Assembly: GCA_963797085.1 (NCBI GenBank)
Contig: CAWCOA010000004.1
Coordinates: 186,001-250,000 of the forward strand
Direction of reading: 5' to 3'
DNA: 64,000 nucleotides
Origin: JASJBU01 sp963797085
GTDB lineage: Bacteria > Pseudomonadota > Gammaproteobacteria > Chromatiales > Chromatiaceae
Below, one piece after another: positions 1 to 9,536 of this stretch. The notes below the pieces were generated by a model. The model made no database searches, was not told the origin of the DNA, and worked only from the letters and a program-made list of their open reading frames with translations. Each line of letters starts with the position of its first letter. The stretch's first letter is position 1. The translations under genes were made by a program, and so were the position numbers.

Positions 1-996
1 CTCCAAAAGGCGCTGAGGATGTGCCGTCAGCTGCTGTAATAATTCACCCAAGGAGATTGCATTAAGCTCTTTTTGTGGGACAAGAATCGCTGCACCGGCA
101 TCTACCAGGAATCCAGCGTTACGGGTTTGATGATCATCCACTGCGTGCGGGAAAGGCACCAGCACTGCGCCCAGGCCTGCCGCCGCCAGTTCGGAAACCG
201 TCAACGCCCCGGCACGGCAGATCACCAGATCCGCCCAGCCATAGGCTGAGGCCATATCGTCGAAAAAAGGCGTGATCTCTGCTTCGATGCCACTCTGTTC
301 ATACGCATCTACAGCCTCCTGGATAGTTTTCTCACCGGCCTGATGCCGCACCTGCGGACGCCGGTCAACTTCCAACTTGGCTAGGGCCTCAGGCAGCACA
401 TGATTCAACACCTGCGCGCCCAGAGACCCCCCCAGGACCAGCAACCTGAGACGGCCCGCACGGCCGCTAAAGCGTATCTCGGGTTCAGTGAGTGCAGCTA
501 TCTCAGCCCTGACGGGATTACCCGACTCTTCAGCGCCAACGAAGCTGGCAAAGCTTCCGGGAAAAGCCTCAAACACCCGGTTGGAGATCCTGCTCAGCAG
601 ACGGTTGGTAAGACCGGGGATTGCATTCTGTTCCTGTATAACCAGCGGAATGCGCAGAAAACGCGCCATTAGCCCACCGGGTCCAGTGACGAATCCTCCC
701 ATCCCCAGCACCAGTCCAGGCCGGTTGCGGCGCAATACGGACAGGGCCTGCCAGAGCGCGCGTGTGATCACAAAGGGAGCGGCCAGACGGCGTCTCCACC
801 CGGTACCCCGCACCCCCTGCACATCTATGGTTTCCATTCTGTAACCTCGAGCGGGAACCAGGCGTGCTTCCATACCCTTTGACGTACCCAGCCAGAAAAT
901 ATCGCAGTCATGCTGCTGCAACCAGTCGGCCACCGCCAGGGCGGGAAATACATGACCACCTGTACCACCTGCCATGACCATCACGCGAGGCTCCAT
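1..996 (-). CDS. murG: MurG, lipid II-forming GlcNAc transferase (3' end cut by window)
   Basis: Membrane-associated glycosyltransferase that adds GlcNAc from UDP-GlcNAc to lipid I, giving lipid II for peptidoglycan. Reading the minus strand from the ATG at 996 gives an uninterrupted frame to base 1, 332 codons, so roughly the last 20-25 residues of the usual ~355 are missing. The N-terminal glycine-rich GGTGGHVFPALAVA loop is at residues 9-22, GMGGFVTGP follows around residue 100, and the C-terminal domain has LVLGGSLGAQ and ICRAGALTVSEL, the family donor-binding motif. The start lies inside the end of ftsW (16 bp overlap), so translation is probably coupled. It is the last visible gene of the dcw operon. 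Confidence 0.96.
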   Translation of the reverse strand, partial: MEPRVMVMAGGTGGHVFPALAVADWLQQHDCDIFWLGTSKGMEARLVPARGYRMETIDVQGVRGTGWRRRLAAPFVITRALWQALSVLRRNRPGLVLGMGGFVTGPGGLMARFLRIPLVIQEQNAIPGLTNRLLSRISNRVFEAFPGSFASFVGAEESGNPVRAEIAALTEPEIRFSGRAGRLRLLVLGGSLGAQVLNHVLPEALAKLEVDRRPQVRHQAGEKTIQEAVDAYEQSGIEAEITPFFDDMASAYGWADLVICRAGALTVSELAAAGLGAVLVPFPHAVDDHQTRNAGFLVDAGAAILVPQKELNAISLGELLQQLTAHPQRLLE

Positions 997-2180
997 TTTC
1001 TGCCTCCCTGCTTGACTTTGGCGCTCGCCCTGCGCGACTCATAATCGATACGCAACAACAACGCTATCGCCAGACAGGCAACGATAATGCTGTTGCCTCC
1101 ATAGCTCATGAATGGCAGGGTCAATCCCTTAGTTGGCAGCATGCCAACGTTCACACCGATATTGATGAACACCTGCATCGCCAGCCACAAACCCAGACCA
1201 TAGGCCACGTAAGTGGAAAAACGTTTACCCAGCTGTTCCGCCTTTGCACCAATCTGGAATGCCCGCCAGCAGATGAAGGCAAATAACAGAATCACCCCAA
1301 GGGTACCGATCAGACCAAACTCTTCACCGACCACCGCCATGATGAAATCGGTATGTGCCTCAGGCAAATAGAATTGCTTCTGAATACCATTCCCCAGCCC
1401 TACCCCGGTCACTTCACCACGACCAAAGGCGATCAACGCCTGCGAGAGCTGAAAATCCGTGTCGAAAGGATCATCCCAGGGATTCATAAAGGTGGTCATA
1501 CGGGATGCGCGATAGGGAGAAAGCATGATCAGTAATCCACCGGCGACTCCGGTCAGCAGCGTTAAAATCGCAAACTGATAGAGGACAACACCGCCCAGAA
1601 AAAGCATGCCTACGGCGGTCGCAAAGAGCACTACGGTAGTGCCAAAATCGGGCTGCCGGAGAATCAGCGCACTGGTCAACACCAACAACAGCATGGGTTT
1701 GGCAAATCCCCAGAAGGTCTGGGCGACCTCATCCTGGCGCCTTACCAGATAACCCGCGATGTAGATCACCATGAACAGTTTGATGAATTCGGAACTTTGC
1801 AGATTAAACACACCCAGGGGTATCCAACGGGTAGCGCCATTGACGGTCTTGCCCACACCGGGTATCAACACCAGCAGCAACAGCACCAGTCCCACGAACA
1901 CCAAAATCGGGCCCAGTCGTTGCCATTGCTGCATGGACAGGCGAAAACAGACGATTGCCCCAATCAGCCCCAGGGCAATCGCAAACAGATGGCGATAGAT
2001 AAAAAAGAACGGCGAGCCGGTGAGACGATCGCTGATCACCATGGAGGAAGAAGCCACCATGACGAGTCCGAAACAGAGCAGACTCAATGCCGCGGCCAGC
2101 AACCAATAGTCAATCTCAGGAAGATCCCGGAGATTACCGGCATGACCGCTGACTGCCTGTGATCTGATACCCATGTTCAT
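981..2180 (-). CDS. ftsW: FtsW, SEDS-family septal peptidoglycan polymerase
   Basis: Polytopic inner-membrane SEDS protein that polymerises lipid II at the division septum together with FtsI. The 399-residue product has about ten hydrophobic segments, the conserved LRQPDFGTT stretch, the large periplasmic loop with PEAHTDFIMAVVGEE, and the C-terminal LPFMSYGGNS motif, all typical of FtsW/RodA. Its place between murD and murG identifies it as FtsW rather than RodA. The start overlaps the murD stop by 4 bases, the usual dcw arrangement. Confidence 0.96.
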   Translation of the reverse strand: MNMGIRSQAVSGHAGNLRDLPEIDYWLLAAALSLLCFGLVMVASSSMVISDRLTGSPFFFIYRHLFAIALGLIGAIVCFRLSMQQWQRLGPILVFVGLVLLLLVLIPGVGKTVNGATRWIPLGVFNLQSSEFIKLFMVIYIAGYLVRRQDEVAQTFWGFAKPMLLLVLTSALILRQPDFGTTVVLFATAVGMLFLGGVVLYQFAILTLLTGVAGGLLIMLSPYRASRMTTFMNPWDDPFDTDFQLSQALIAFGRGEVTGVGLGNGIQKQFYLPEAHTDFIMAVVGEEFGLIGTLGVILLFAFICWRAFQIGAKAEQLGKRFSTYVAYGLGLWLAMQVFINIGVNVGMLPTKGLTLPFMSYGGNSIIVACLAIALLLRIDYESRRASAKVKQGGRKWSLA

Positions 2181-3532
2181 GCCGCCAGCGCCTCCACCGC
2201 TTCGATGAAGGCCTGCCCACGATGCTTGAAGTTACGGAACATATCGAAACTTGCACAGGCCGGTGAGAGCAACACCCGATCTCCCGGCTTAGCCAGTGCA
2301 AGGGCCTGATTCACGGCATCAGCCATGGTCGTTGCCTGAGCCAATGGTGTCCTGCCTTGCAATGCAGCCACAATTAATGGCGCATCCTTACCGATCAGAA
2401 TCACGGCCCTGACAGTCGACTCAACAACAGGCGCCAGTTCAGAGAAATCAGCGCCCTTGCAGTCGCCTCCGGCAATCAACACCGTGCGACTCTCCCCGTC
2501 ATTCGTATGCAGCCCGAGCAAAGCTGCCACCGTAGCGCCTACATTGGTGCCTTTGGAATCGTTGTACCAGCGTAACTGCTGCTTGTCGGCAATGAACTGG
2601 GTACGATGTGGCAGCCCGGAGAAGGTGCGTAAAGCATTCAACATAGCAGGCATTGGCAATCCGACCGCACTGCCCAGCGCCAGGGCAGCCAGCGCATTGG
2701 CTTGATTGTGACGTCCCGGGATGCGTAGTTCACTGACGGGTATCAAAGGCATTGAACCCTGACACAGCCAGTCTGCCTCTTCATTTTCGCAGACGCCGAA
2801 GTCATCTTTGTCGGGCTTTTCCAGGGTAAAACCAACCGCACTCTCAGAGGCAGTCGCAAGTCCGGCCACAGCCGGATCATCCCGATTGACCAGAGCCATT
2901 GCCGCATTCTGATAGACGACCGCTTTGGTCGCCGCATAGTGCTGCAGATCCCGGTAGCGATCCATATGATCTGCGGAAATATTCAACACCACTGCCACAG
3001 CCGCCTGCAGCGAATGAGTGGTTTCCAACTGAAAGCTGGAGAGTTCCAGCACGTAGAGTTGGACATCATCCGCCAGCAGATCCAGCGCAGGACTGCCCAA
3101 ATTGCCGCCCACCGCCACCTTGAGACCCGCTCGATGTGCCATTTCGCCAACCAGTGTAGTAACCGTGCTTTTGCCGTTGGAACCCGTGATCGCGACCACG
3201 GGTGCATCCGCTGCTCTGGCAAACAGTTCAATATCACCGATGACCTCCACGCCTCGTTGCAGTGCAGCCTGGATAAGCGGCTCCTGCAGTGGGACGCCAG
3301 GGCTCACCAGCAAACGGCCGGCAGCCTTGAAAACCTCGGCATCAAAGCCACCAACAAAGATTGCCAAGTCGGGCATCTCCTGACGAATTTCATCCAGACC
3401 CGGGGGATCTTCACGACTGTCCGTCACCGCGAATGCCACACCTTGCCTGCTCAGATAGCGGGCACAGGAGAGACCAGTCTTGCCGAGACCGACAATCAAG
3501 GTTTTACCGATTTGTGGCTCTTTGTTTTCCAT
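2177..3532 (-). CDS. murD: MurD, UDP-MurNAc-L-Ala:D-Glu ligase
   Basis: Cytoplasmic Mur ligase that adds D-glutamate to UDP-MurNAc-L-alanine using ATP. The 451-residue protein starts with a Rossmann-like LIVGLGKTGLSCAR nucleotide-binding loop, has the ATP P-loop AITGSNGKSTVTTL near residue 115, the HMDRY segment in the central domain, and the C-terminal YNDSKGTNVGAT and LLSPACASFDMF motifs characteristic of MurD. It sits between mraY and ftsW, with its ATG directly abutting the end of mraY (one shared base), so expression is from the dcw promoter. Confidence 0.97.
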   Translation of the reverse strand: MENKEPQIGKTLIVGLGKTGLSCARYLSRQGVAFAVTDSREDPPGLDEIRQEMPDLAIFVGGFDAEVFKAAGRLLVSPGVPLQEPLIQAALQRGVEVIGDIELFARAADAPVVAITGSNGKSTVTTLVGEMAHRAGLKVAVGGNLGSPALDLLADDVQLYVLELSSFQLETTHSLQAAVAVVLNISADHMDRYRDLQHYAATKAVVYQNAAMALVNRDDPAVAGLATASESAVGFTLEKPDKDDFGVCENEEADWLCQGSMPLIPVSELRIPGRHNQANALAALALGSAVGLPMPAMLNALRTFSGLPHRTQFIADKQQLRWYNDSKGTNVGATVAALLGLHTNDGESRTVLIAGGDCKGADFSELAPVVESTVRAVILIGKDAPLIVAALQGRTPLAQATTMADAVNQALALAKPGDRVLLSPACASFDMFRNFKHRGQAFIEAVEALAA

Positions 3533-4620
3533 CAGCGTATCTTCAGACTGGCAAGCCCGATCAGAACCAGGATCACGGTAATGATCCAGAAACGCACGAT
3601 GACCCTGGGTTCAGGCCAGCCCTTGAGTTCGAAGTGGTGATGCAAGGGCGCCATGCGAAAGATGCGCCGTCCGGTGAGCTTGAATGATGCCACCTGCAGC
3701 ATCACCGAGACTGTCTCCATGACGAACACCCCGCCCATGATGAAGAGCACCAGTTCCTGGCGTACCGCCACAGCGACCACGCCCAATGCCGCGCCCAAGG
3801 CAAGCGCCCCGACATCGCCCATGAACACTTGAGCTGGATAGGTATTGAACCAGAGAAAACCGAGGCCGGCGCCGACCAGCGCACTGCAGAAAACGATCAA
3901 TTCACCCACCCCTGGCAGATAGGGGATCTTCAAATAAACCGCAAAATCCGCATGTCCCGAGAGATAGGCGATGACACCCAAGGCCCCACCAACCATCACA
4001 GAGGGCAGAATCGCCAGGCCATCGAGTCCATCCGTCAGATTCACTGCATTCGATGAGCCGACAATGACCAGATAGCTGAACAGGATGAACACCGGCCCCC
4101 AATCGAGGGAGACATCTTTTAAATAAGGAATAAGCAGTGCAGTCTCGACCGGTGAGGAGGCCCCAATATAGAAGACCAGTGCCGCGCCTAAACCGGCTAG
4201 CGACTGCCAAAAATATTTCCAGCGCGCCACCAGACCCTTGGGATCGTTGAGCACGAGCTTTTTATAGTCATCCACCATGCCGATCACGCCAAAGGCCAGG
4301 GTCACTATCAACACCGTCCAGACATAGCGATTGGACAAATCAGACCAAAGCAGCGTGGAAATCGAGATCGCCACCAGAATCAACGCCCCTCCCATGGTCG
4401 GAGTACCGGCTTTAGAGAAATGACTCTCCGGCCCATCATCACGCACTGTTTGGCCAATCTGATGAAAACTCAAACGGCGGATCATAGTCGGCCCGACCAG
4501 CAGCGATATCAGCAGTGCGGTCAATACACCGAGAATGGTGCGCAGCGTCAGATACTGAAATACGTTGAATGCAGTGTCATACTCTGCCAGCCATTCGGTG
4601 AGATAAAGCAGCATCGTCAA
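3532..4620 (-). CDS. mraY: MraY, phospho-MurNAc-pentapeptide translocase
   Basis: Integral membrane enzyme that transfers phospho-MurNAc-pentapeptide from UDP to undecaprenyl phosphate, making lipid I. At 362 residues it matches the normal length (~360). Motifs visible include PTMGGALI, the VDDYKKL Asp-Asp segment, NLTDGLDGLA with the catalytic Asp residues, MGDVGALALG, and the C-terminal MAPLHHHFELKGWPE histidine motif. About ten transmembrane segments are apparent. The start overlaps the murF stop by 4 bases. Confidence 0.97.
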   Translation of the reverse strand: MTMLLYLTEWLAEYDTAFNVFQYLTLRTILGVLTALLISLLVGPTMIRRLSFHQIGQTVRDDGPESHFSKAGTPTMGGALILVAISISTLLWSDLSNRYVWTVLIVTLAFGVIGMVDDYKKLVLNDPKGLVARWKYFWQSLAGLGAALVFYIGASSPVETALLIPYLKDVSLDWGPVFILFSYLVIVGSSNAVNLTDGLDGLAILPSVMVGGALGVIAYLSGHADFAVYLKIPYLPGVGELIVFCSALVGAGLGFLWFNTYPAQVFMGDVGALALGAALGVVAVAVRQELVLFIMGGVFVMETVSVMLQVASFKLTGRRIFRMAPLHHHFELKGWPEPRVIVRFWIITVILVLIGLASLKIR

Positions 4621-5984
4621 TCCTCCCCCGCTTGTAACAGGGAACTGACTACATGCTCCATCCCAGCACTGCGCGAGCCTTTCACCAACACGGTGTCCTG
4701 TGCGGTCAAGGTCTCCTTCAGCGCCGCAATCAGCGCTTCCCGGTCTGGGAAATAACGACCATCACCGCCAAAACCATCCACTGCGGCGCGACTCATGCCA
4801 CCACTTCCCCACAGCGCATCGATACCCGCCGCTTTTGCGCTTTCCCCAACCTTACAATGTATGGAAACAGCATCCTTGCCCAACTCCGCCAAGTCACCCA
4901 TCACCAGGAAGCGCCTTCCAGGCGCGCCCTTCAGCACATCGATGGCCGCCGCCATGGAGTCCGGATTGGCATTGTAGCTGTCGTCGATTACCCGCAATCC
5001 CGAAACGGCAATCCGGGTCTGCAATCTGCCACTGACAGGCTTTAGCGCCGCCAGTCCCTGCTGAATATCAGTAATCCCGCTACCCAAGGCCTGACAGGCG
5101 GCGATAGCAGCGAGGGCATTCAGTAGATTGTGTTTTCCGGCCAAAGCGAGGTTTACAGGAAACTCAAATACGCCACTCTGTACAGTGAAATGAGTGTGGA
5201 AACCACTATCGGTCCAGTGGGTTGCAATTGAGACAGGGTCAATCTTAACGCCGGCTGTGGGGCTGAAGCCGAAAGTCAGCATGGATTTATCTGCAGCCAG
5301 CTCCTGCCAGATAGGCAGACGTGGATCGTCTGCATTCAATACCGCGATACCCTCAGCAGCCAGTCCGGAGATAATCTCCCCTTTGGCTCTGGCTACTCCG
5401 TCCAGGTCGCCGAAACCCTCCAGATGCGCGGCCCCGGCATTGGTGATCACGGCCACATCAGGTTGCGCAATGCCACTCAAATAGGCAATCTCATGGGGAT
5501 GGTTGGCGCCCATTTCCAACACGGCAAACTGCTCGTCTTGCAGTTTCAGCAATGTCAGGGGCATACCGATATCGTTATTCAGGTTCCCCTCTGTTGCCAG
5601 CACTTTGGACTTTTGTCCCAGAATGGCAGCGATCATTTCTTTGACCGTGGTCTTGCCGTTACTGCCGGTCACCGCCACCAGTGGCACTGGCTGTCGTAGA
5701 CGCCAGCCAGCCGCCAGCTGACCCAGCGACTCTCTGGTATCGCGCACCAGGATCGTCGGCAGCGCGGTGTCCTGCTTGACGCTCAACACCGCACCGGCTG
5801 CGCCCTTTTCCTGTGCCGCTGCGACAAATTTATGGCCGTCGAAATTAGGTCCTTGCAAGGCTACAAACAATGCAGCAGGTTGCAGGGTACGGGTGTCGGT
5901 ACTCACCGAAGTGAAGGTTCTGTCCACACCCTGCAAAGGAGCATTGAGTATTTCAGCCGCAGCGGAAAGTGTCATCACCGTCAT
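4617..5984 (-). CDS. murF: MurF, UDP-MurNAc-tripeptide:D-Ala-D-Ala ligase
   Basis: Cytoplasmic Mur ligase that adds the D-Ala-D-Ala dipeptide to the UDP-MurNAc-tripeptide. The 455-residue product carries the N-terminal substrate domain (VSTDTRTLQPAALFVAL), the P-loop VTGSNGKTTVKEM near residue 105, the EMGANHPHEI motif and the C-terminal DDSYNANPDSM motif typical of MurF. It overlaps both neighbours by 4 bases (murE upstream, mraY downstream), supporting translational coupling in the dcw operon. Confidence 0.97.
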   Translation of the reverse strand: MTVMTLSAAAEILNAPLQGVDRTFTSVSTDTRTLQPAALFVALQGPNFDGHKFVAAAQEKGAAGAVLSVKQDTALPTILVRDTRESLGQLAAGWRLRQPVPLVAVTGSNGKTTVKEMIAAILGQKSKVLATEGNLNNDIGMPLTLLKLQDEQFAVLEMGANHPHEIAYLSGIAQPDVAVITNAGAAHLEGFGDLDGVARAKGEIISGLAAEGIAVLNADDPRLPIWQELAADKSMLTFGFSPTAGVKIDPVSIATHWTDSGFHTHFTVQSGVFEFPVNLALAGKHNLLNALAAIAACQALGSGITDIQQGLAALKPVSGRLQTRIAVSGLRVIDDSYNANPDSMAAAIDVLKGAPGRRFLVMGDLAELGKDAVSIHCKVGESAKAAGIDALWGSGGMSRAAVDGFGGDGRYFPDREALIAALKETLTAQDTVLVKGSRSAGMEHVVSSLLQAGED

Positions 5985-7525
5985 CCAGCCTCTCCCGCCC
6001 TGCTTGCGAGCGCAGACAGCACCTGCTCCTGATCGCTGAAATGCAGCGTCTTTCCGGCGACAAGCTGATAATCCTCGTGGCCTTTGCCTGCCACCAAGAC
6101 CAGATCTCCGGGTTTTGCAGAGTGGATCGCCAGACGGATAGCCGCAGACCTATCACGCTCCACCACGATCAGATGCCGATCCGCCATACCCATAAGTATT
6201 TCGTTGATGATTTGATCGCCCGGCTCGCTGCGTGGATTGTCATCGGTGAGAATGACCTTGTCAGCCAAGCTTGCGCAGATTTCACCCATCAGAGGCCGCT
6301 TGCCCCTGTCCCGGTCACCACCACAGCCAAACACTACCCAGAGCTGGTTTACACAATGACTGTGCAGTGCCGACAGGGCCTTTTCCAGGGCATCCGGAGT
6401 GTGAGCATAATCAATGACCACTGCGGGCAGATCACCACCGCCGTAGGTTTCCATCCTGCCTTCGACTGTTTTCAATCTAGCAAGCTGTTGCAATGCATCT
6501 GCCAGGGGCCAGCCCTGATCCATTAAAACCAGCAGCACCGCCAGCAGATTAGCCGCATTGAACCGGCCCAGCAGACTGCTGCGAAACTCACCATTTCCCC
6601 AGTGACTGGAGATGGTGATTTTCAATCCACGTGAGGTCGGCTCAACAGACTCGGCCCGCACCCAACCGGCGGCATGACGCGGGATCTCCCGCTCAGGATC
6701 CAAGGTGTAAAACAGCACATCGACTTCGCTGGCCAGGTTTGCCGGCAGTACCCTACCCATTGAGTCATCCAGATTGATGATCGCACTGCGCAAGCCGGGC
6801 ATTTGGAACAGACGCTGCTTGGCTGCGGCGTAATTCTCCATGTTGCCGTGATAATCGAAATGATCTCTACTGATGTTGGTAAAGATCGCGGTATCAAAAT
6901 GGACAGCGGCCGCACGATGCTGATCAAGCGCATGGGAGGAGACCTCCATCGCTATGGCCTGGGCACCGTCGTGCTTCAGATTCGAGAGTAGTTGCTGCAG
7001 GGTAACAGCGTCCGGCGTGGTATAACCGGTCGTGCTCAGGCTCTCCGGATACCCCACGCCAAGAGTGCCGACAATGGCACAGGAGCTGGTGGGTTGCAGC
7101 GCCTGCGCTAACAGATGGCTGACACTCGTCTTACCATTGGTGCCGGTAATCCCTACCATCAACAGATGTTGACTGGGGAAATTGTAAAACCTGGCGGCAA
7201 TCAGGCTCACCTGCGTGGATAGATGCAGAACACGCAGCAGGGGAATATTCAGTTGTTCACCCAAAGACTGCGCTTGCGCTTCATTGATACTTTCATCGGA
7301 CTCCCAGGCAACGGCTGCAGCTCCCTGATTGGCAGCCTGCTGCGCGAAATCAAGTCCGTGTTGAGACACTCCGCGACAGGCCAGGAATAGTCCACCCGGC
7401 TCGACATTCCGGCTATCCAGGGTGAGACCATCAATTTCCCTGTCCAATCGAGCAGGCACATCAACGATCCCAGCTAGCAGGGTCGACAAAGCAACTGCGT
7501 CATGCCTTATCGCTGCCGCCATCAT
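5981..7525 (-). CDS. murE: MurE, UDP-MurNAc-L-Ala-D-Glu:meso-DAP ligase
   Basis: Cytoplasmic Mur ligase that adds the third residue of the stem peptide. The 514-residue product contains the LDSRNVEPGGLFLA N-terminal motif, the P-loop GITGTNGKTSVSHL, a YAHTPDALEKAL segment and, in the C-terminal domain, DDNPRSE. The DNPR tetrad is the family signature for meso-diaminopimelate specificity, so the cell wall is predicted to be DAP-type. The start overlaps ftsI by 4 bases. Confidence 0.97.
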   Translation of the reverse strand: MMAAAIRHDAVALSTLLAGIVDVPARLDREIDGLTLDSRNVEPGGLFLACRGVSQHGLDFAQQAANQGAAAVAWESDESINEAQAQSLGEQLNIPLLRVLHLSTQVSLIAARFYNFPSQHLLMVGITGTNGKTSVSHLLAQALQPTSSCAIVGTLGVGYPESLSTTGYTTPDAVTLQQLLSNLKHDGAQAIAMEVSSHALDQHRAAAVHFDTAIFTNISRDHFDYHGNMENYAAAKQRLFQMPGLRSAIINLDDSMGRVLPANLASEVDVLFYTLDPEREIPRHAAGWVRAESVEPTSRGLKITISSHWGNGEFRSSLLGRFNAANLLAVLLVLMDQGWPLADALQQLARLKTVEGRMETYGGGDLPAVVIDYAHTPDALEKALSALHSHCVNQLWVVFGCGGDRDRGKRPLMGEICASLADKVILTDDNPRSEPGDQIINEILMGMADRHLIVVERDRSAAIRLAIHSAKPGDLVLVAGKGHEDYQLVAGKTLHFSDQEQVLSALASRAGEAG

Positions 7526-9261
7526 CCCTCTCCTCCGGCCACCGCCAGGAGAGGCTTTTGTTGTGTCCGCTGCTGATCCGGCGCTATGTTCAAGATGCGC
7601 AGGGCATCTCCGATCACCTTTGAGAACACCGGCGCGGCAACCTTACCCCCGTAAAAATCTTCGCCTCCCGGTTCATTGATCAACACCGCCATGACCAATC
7701 TGGGATCACTGGCGGGGGCCATGCCAACAAAGATTGATAGATATTTATCCTCCGCATAACCGCCTGCCACCGACTTCTTGGCGGTTCCAGTCTTACCCGC
7801 TACCCGATAACCCGGTATGGCCGCTAATTGAGCAGTCCCCTCAACCCCCACCACAGACTCCAGCATCTTCACCACCGCTCTTGCGGTACTCTGACGCATG
7901 ATCCGTTGTCCCTGGGGCAGTTGTTCGAGCTTCAGCAATGAGGCAGGCATTAAAACGCCGTCATTCGCCAGCGCGGCATATGACCTGGCCAACTGCAGCG
8001 GCGTCACGGAGAGCCCGTATCCAAAGGACAGTGTCGCCTGCTCAAAGGATGACCAGTCTGAGAAATGAGGCAGGCGGCCACTCGATTCACCGGGGTATTG
8101 GCTATCAGTGGGCATTCCGAAACCAACACTCGAGTAGAAACTCCAGAGGATCTCAGGCTCCATCGACAGGGCGATTTTACTTGCGCCTACATTGCTTGAC
8201 TTACTCAATACAGTCGCCACATCGATCATCCCGTAGTTTCGATGGTCACGCACCAGATGACGGCCAACCCGCATCTGCCCGGGATTCACATCAATCGGTG
8301 TATTGGGCTTGAACCTTCCCTGCTCCATGGCTGCGGCAACCGTAAAGGGCTTGACCGTTGATCCCGGCTCAAACACATCAGTAACCGCCCGATTGCGCAA
8401 ACGGCCTTGCTGATTACTGCGCTTGCCATTCGGGTTATAAGAGGGACGATTTACCATCGCGAGGATCTCGCCGGTTTTTGCATCGAGGATCACCGCTGAG
8501 CCGGAGCGGGCGCGATGCTTGGTGACCGCCGCCTTGAGTTCGCGATAAGCCAGGAACTGTAGCCTGCGGTCGATACTCAAGACCAGATCATTCCCAGGTT
8601 GCGGGCTGCTGATATTCTCCACATCCTCAACCACCCGGCCCCTGCCATCTTTGATGACCTGTTTTGCTCCTGGCGTACCGCTGAGCCATTCGTCATACGC
8701 CAGTTCAAGACCCTCCTGGCCCTGATCGTCGATATTTGTAAAACCCACGATGTGCGCCATCACTTCACCACTGGGATAGAAACGCCGAAACTCCGTATGT
8801 AAGCCAATCCCAGCCAAACCCATCTTTTCTACCTGGCCTGCCATATCTGGATTAATGCGTCGCTTCAGATAGACAAACCCCTTATCACTGGCGAGCAGAT
8901 TCTGCAGGCGGTCTGGATTCAGATCCAGCGCCGCCGACAACGCACCAACGGTTTCGGTGTCGGGTGACAGTCTGCGGGGATTTGCCGTTACGGTTTTTAC
9001 CGGAGTGCTGATTGCCAGCGGCTCACCATTTCGATCCGTAATCATGCCCCGCCCGGCACTGACCTGCATGTTGCGGAGATAGCGCATCTCTCCCTGCTCT
9101 TGCAGAAAGGCAGTCTCAAAGACCTGGCGATCTACAGAACGCCAGATCAACGAACCGAAGCCAGCCGCAAGTAATACAAGCACGAAAAAGCGCCGGGCTC
9201 GATAGCTCGGCACTTTCTTCTTCTCAGCCTCTTGTCGTTGCCTATGTCTTTTCTTCGCCAT
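7522..9261 (-). CDS. ftsI: FtsI (PBP3), septal peptidoglycan transpeptidase
   Basis: Class B penicillin-binding protein that cross-links septal peptidoglycan in the periplasm as partner of FtsW. The 579-residue product has a basic cytoplasmic N-terminus, one membrane anchor at about residues 24-42, a dimerisation domain beginning with RGMITDRNGEPLA, and a transpeptidase domain with all three active-site motifs: STVK with the catalytic serine near residue 301, SSN, and KTGT. The gene starts 2 bases after ftsL and overlaps murE by 4 bases. Confidence 0.97.
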   Translation of the reverse strand: MAKKRHRQRQEAEKKKVPSYRARRFFVLVLLAAGFGSLIWRSVDRQVFETAFLQEQGEMRYLRNMQVSAGRGMITDRNGEPLAISTPVKTVTANPRRLSPDTETVGALSAALDLNPDRLQNLLASDKGFVYLKRRINPDMAGQVEKMGLAGIGLHTEFRRFYPSGEVMAHIVGFTNIDDQGQEGLELAYDEWLSGTPGAKQVIKDGRGRVVEDVENISSPQPGNDLVLSIDRRLQFLAYRELKAAVTKHRARSGSAVILDAKTGEILAMVNRPSYNPNGKRSNQQGRLRNRAVTDVFEPGSTVKPFTVAAAMEQGRFKPNTPIDVNPGQMRVGRHLVRDHRNYGMIDVATVLSKSSNVGASKIALSMEPEILWSFYSSVGFGMPTDSQYPGESSGRLPHFSDWSSFEQATLSFGYGLSVTPLQLARSYAALANDGVLMPASLLKLEQLPQGQRIMRQSTARAVVKMLESVVGVEGTAQLAAIPGYRVAGKTGTAKKSVAGGYAEDKYLSIFVGMAPASDPRLVMAVLINEPGGEDFYGGKVAAPVFSKVIGDALRILNIAPDQQRTQQKPLLAVAGGEG

Positions 9262-9263
9262 AA

Positions 9264-9536
9264 TCAGCGCCTGATCACTACTACTTCATCAATTTGGGGT
9301 AAATGCATTCCCAACCTGCCGCGAGCCGTGTTTTCCACTTTCGAATGGGTAGCCAAAGTACTTTCTTCCAATTGCAAACGACCCCACTCAACTGCTATTT
9401 GCTCCTTTTCAGACTGCAATTCCTGCAATGAAACAAAATGTTTGCGGCTCAAATACTTGGCATACACCACACCGACACCGGAAGCGACTACCGCCAACAC
9501 CAGCAAACTCAATACGCCCAACTGAGCGCGGTTCAT
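9264..9536 (-). CDS. ftsL: FtsL, divisome bitopic membrane protein
   Basis: Small divisome protein that forms the FtsQLB complex and activates FtsWI. The 90-residue product has a single transmembrane segment at about residues 5-26 followed by a periplasmic helical stretch (LQELQSEKEQIAVEWGRLQL) suited to coiled-coil pairing with FtsB. Sequence conservation in this family is low; the identification rests on size, topology and the invariant position between rsmH and ftsI. It overlaps the rsmH stop by 4 bases. Confidence 0.93.
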   Translation of the reverse strand: MNRAQLGVLSLLVLAVVASGVGVVYAKYLSRKHFVSLQELQSEKEQIAVEWGRLQLEESTLATHSKVENTARGRLGMHLPQIDEVVVIRR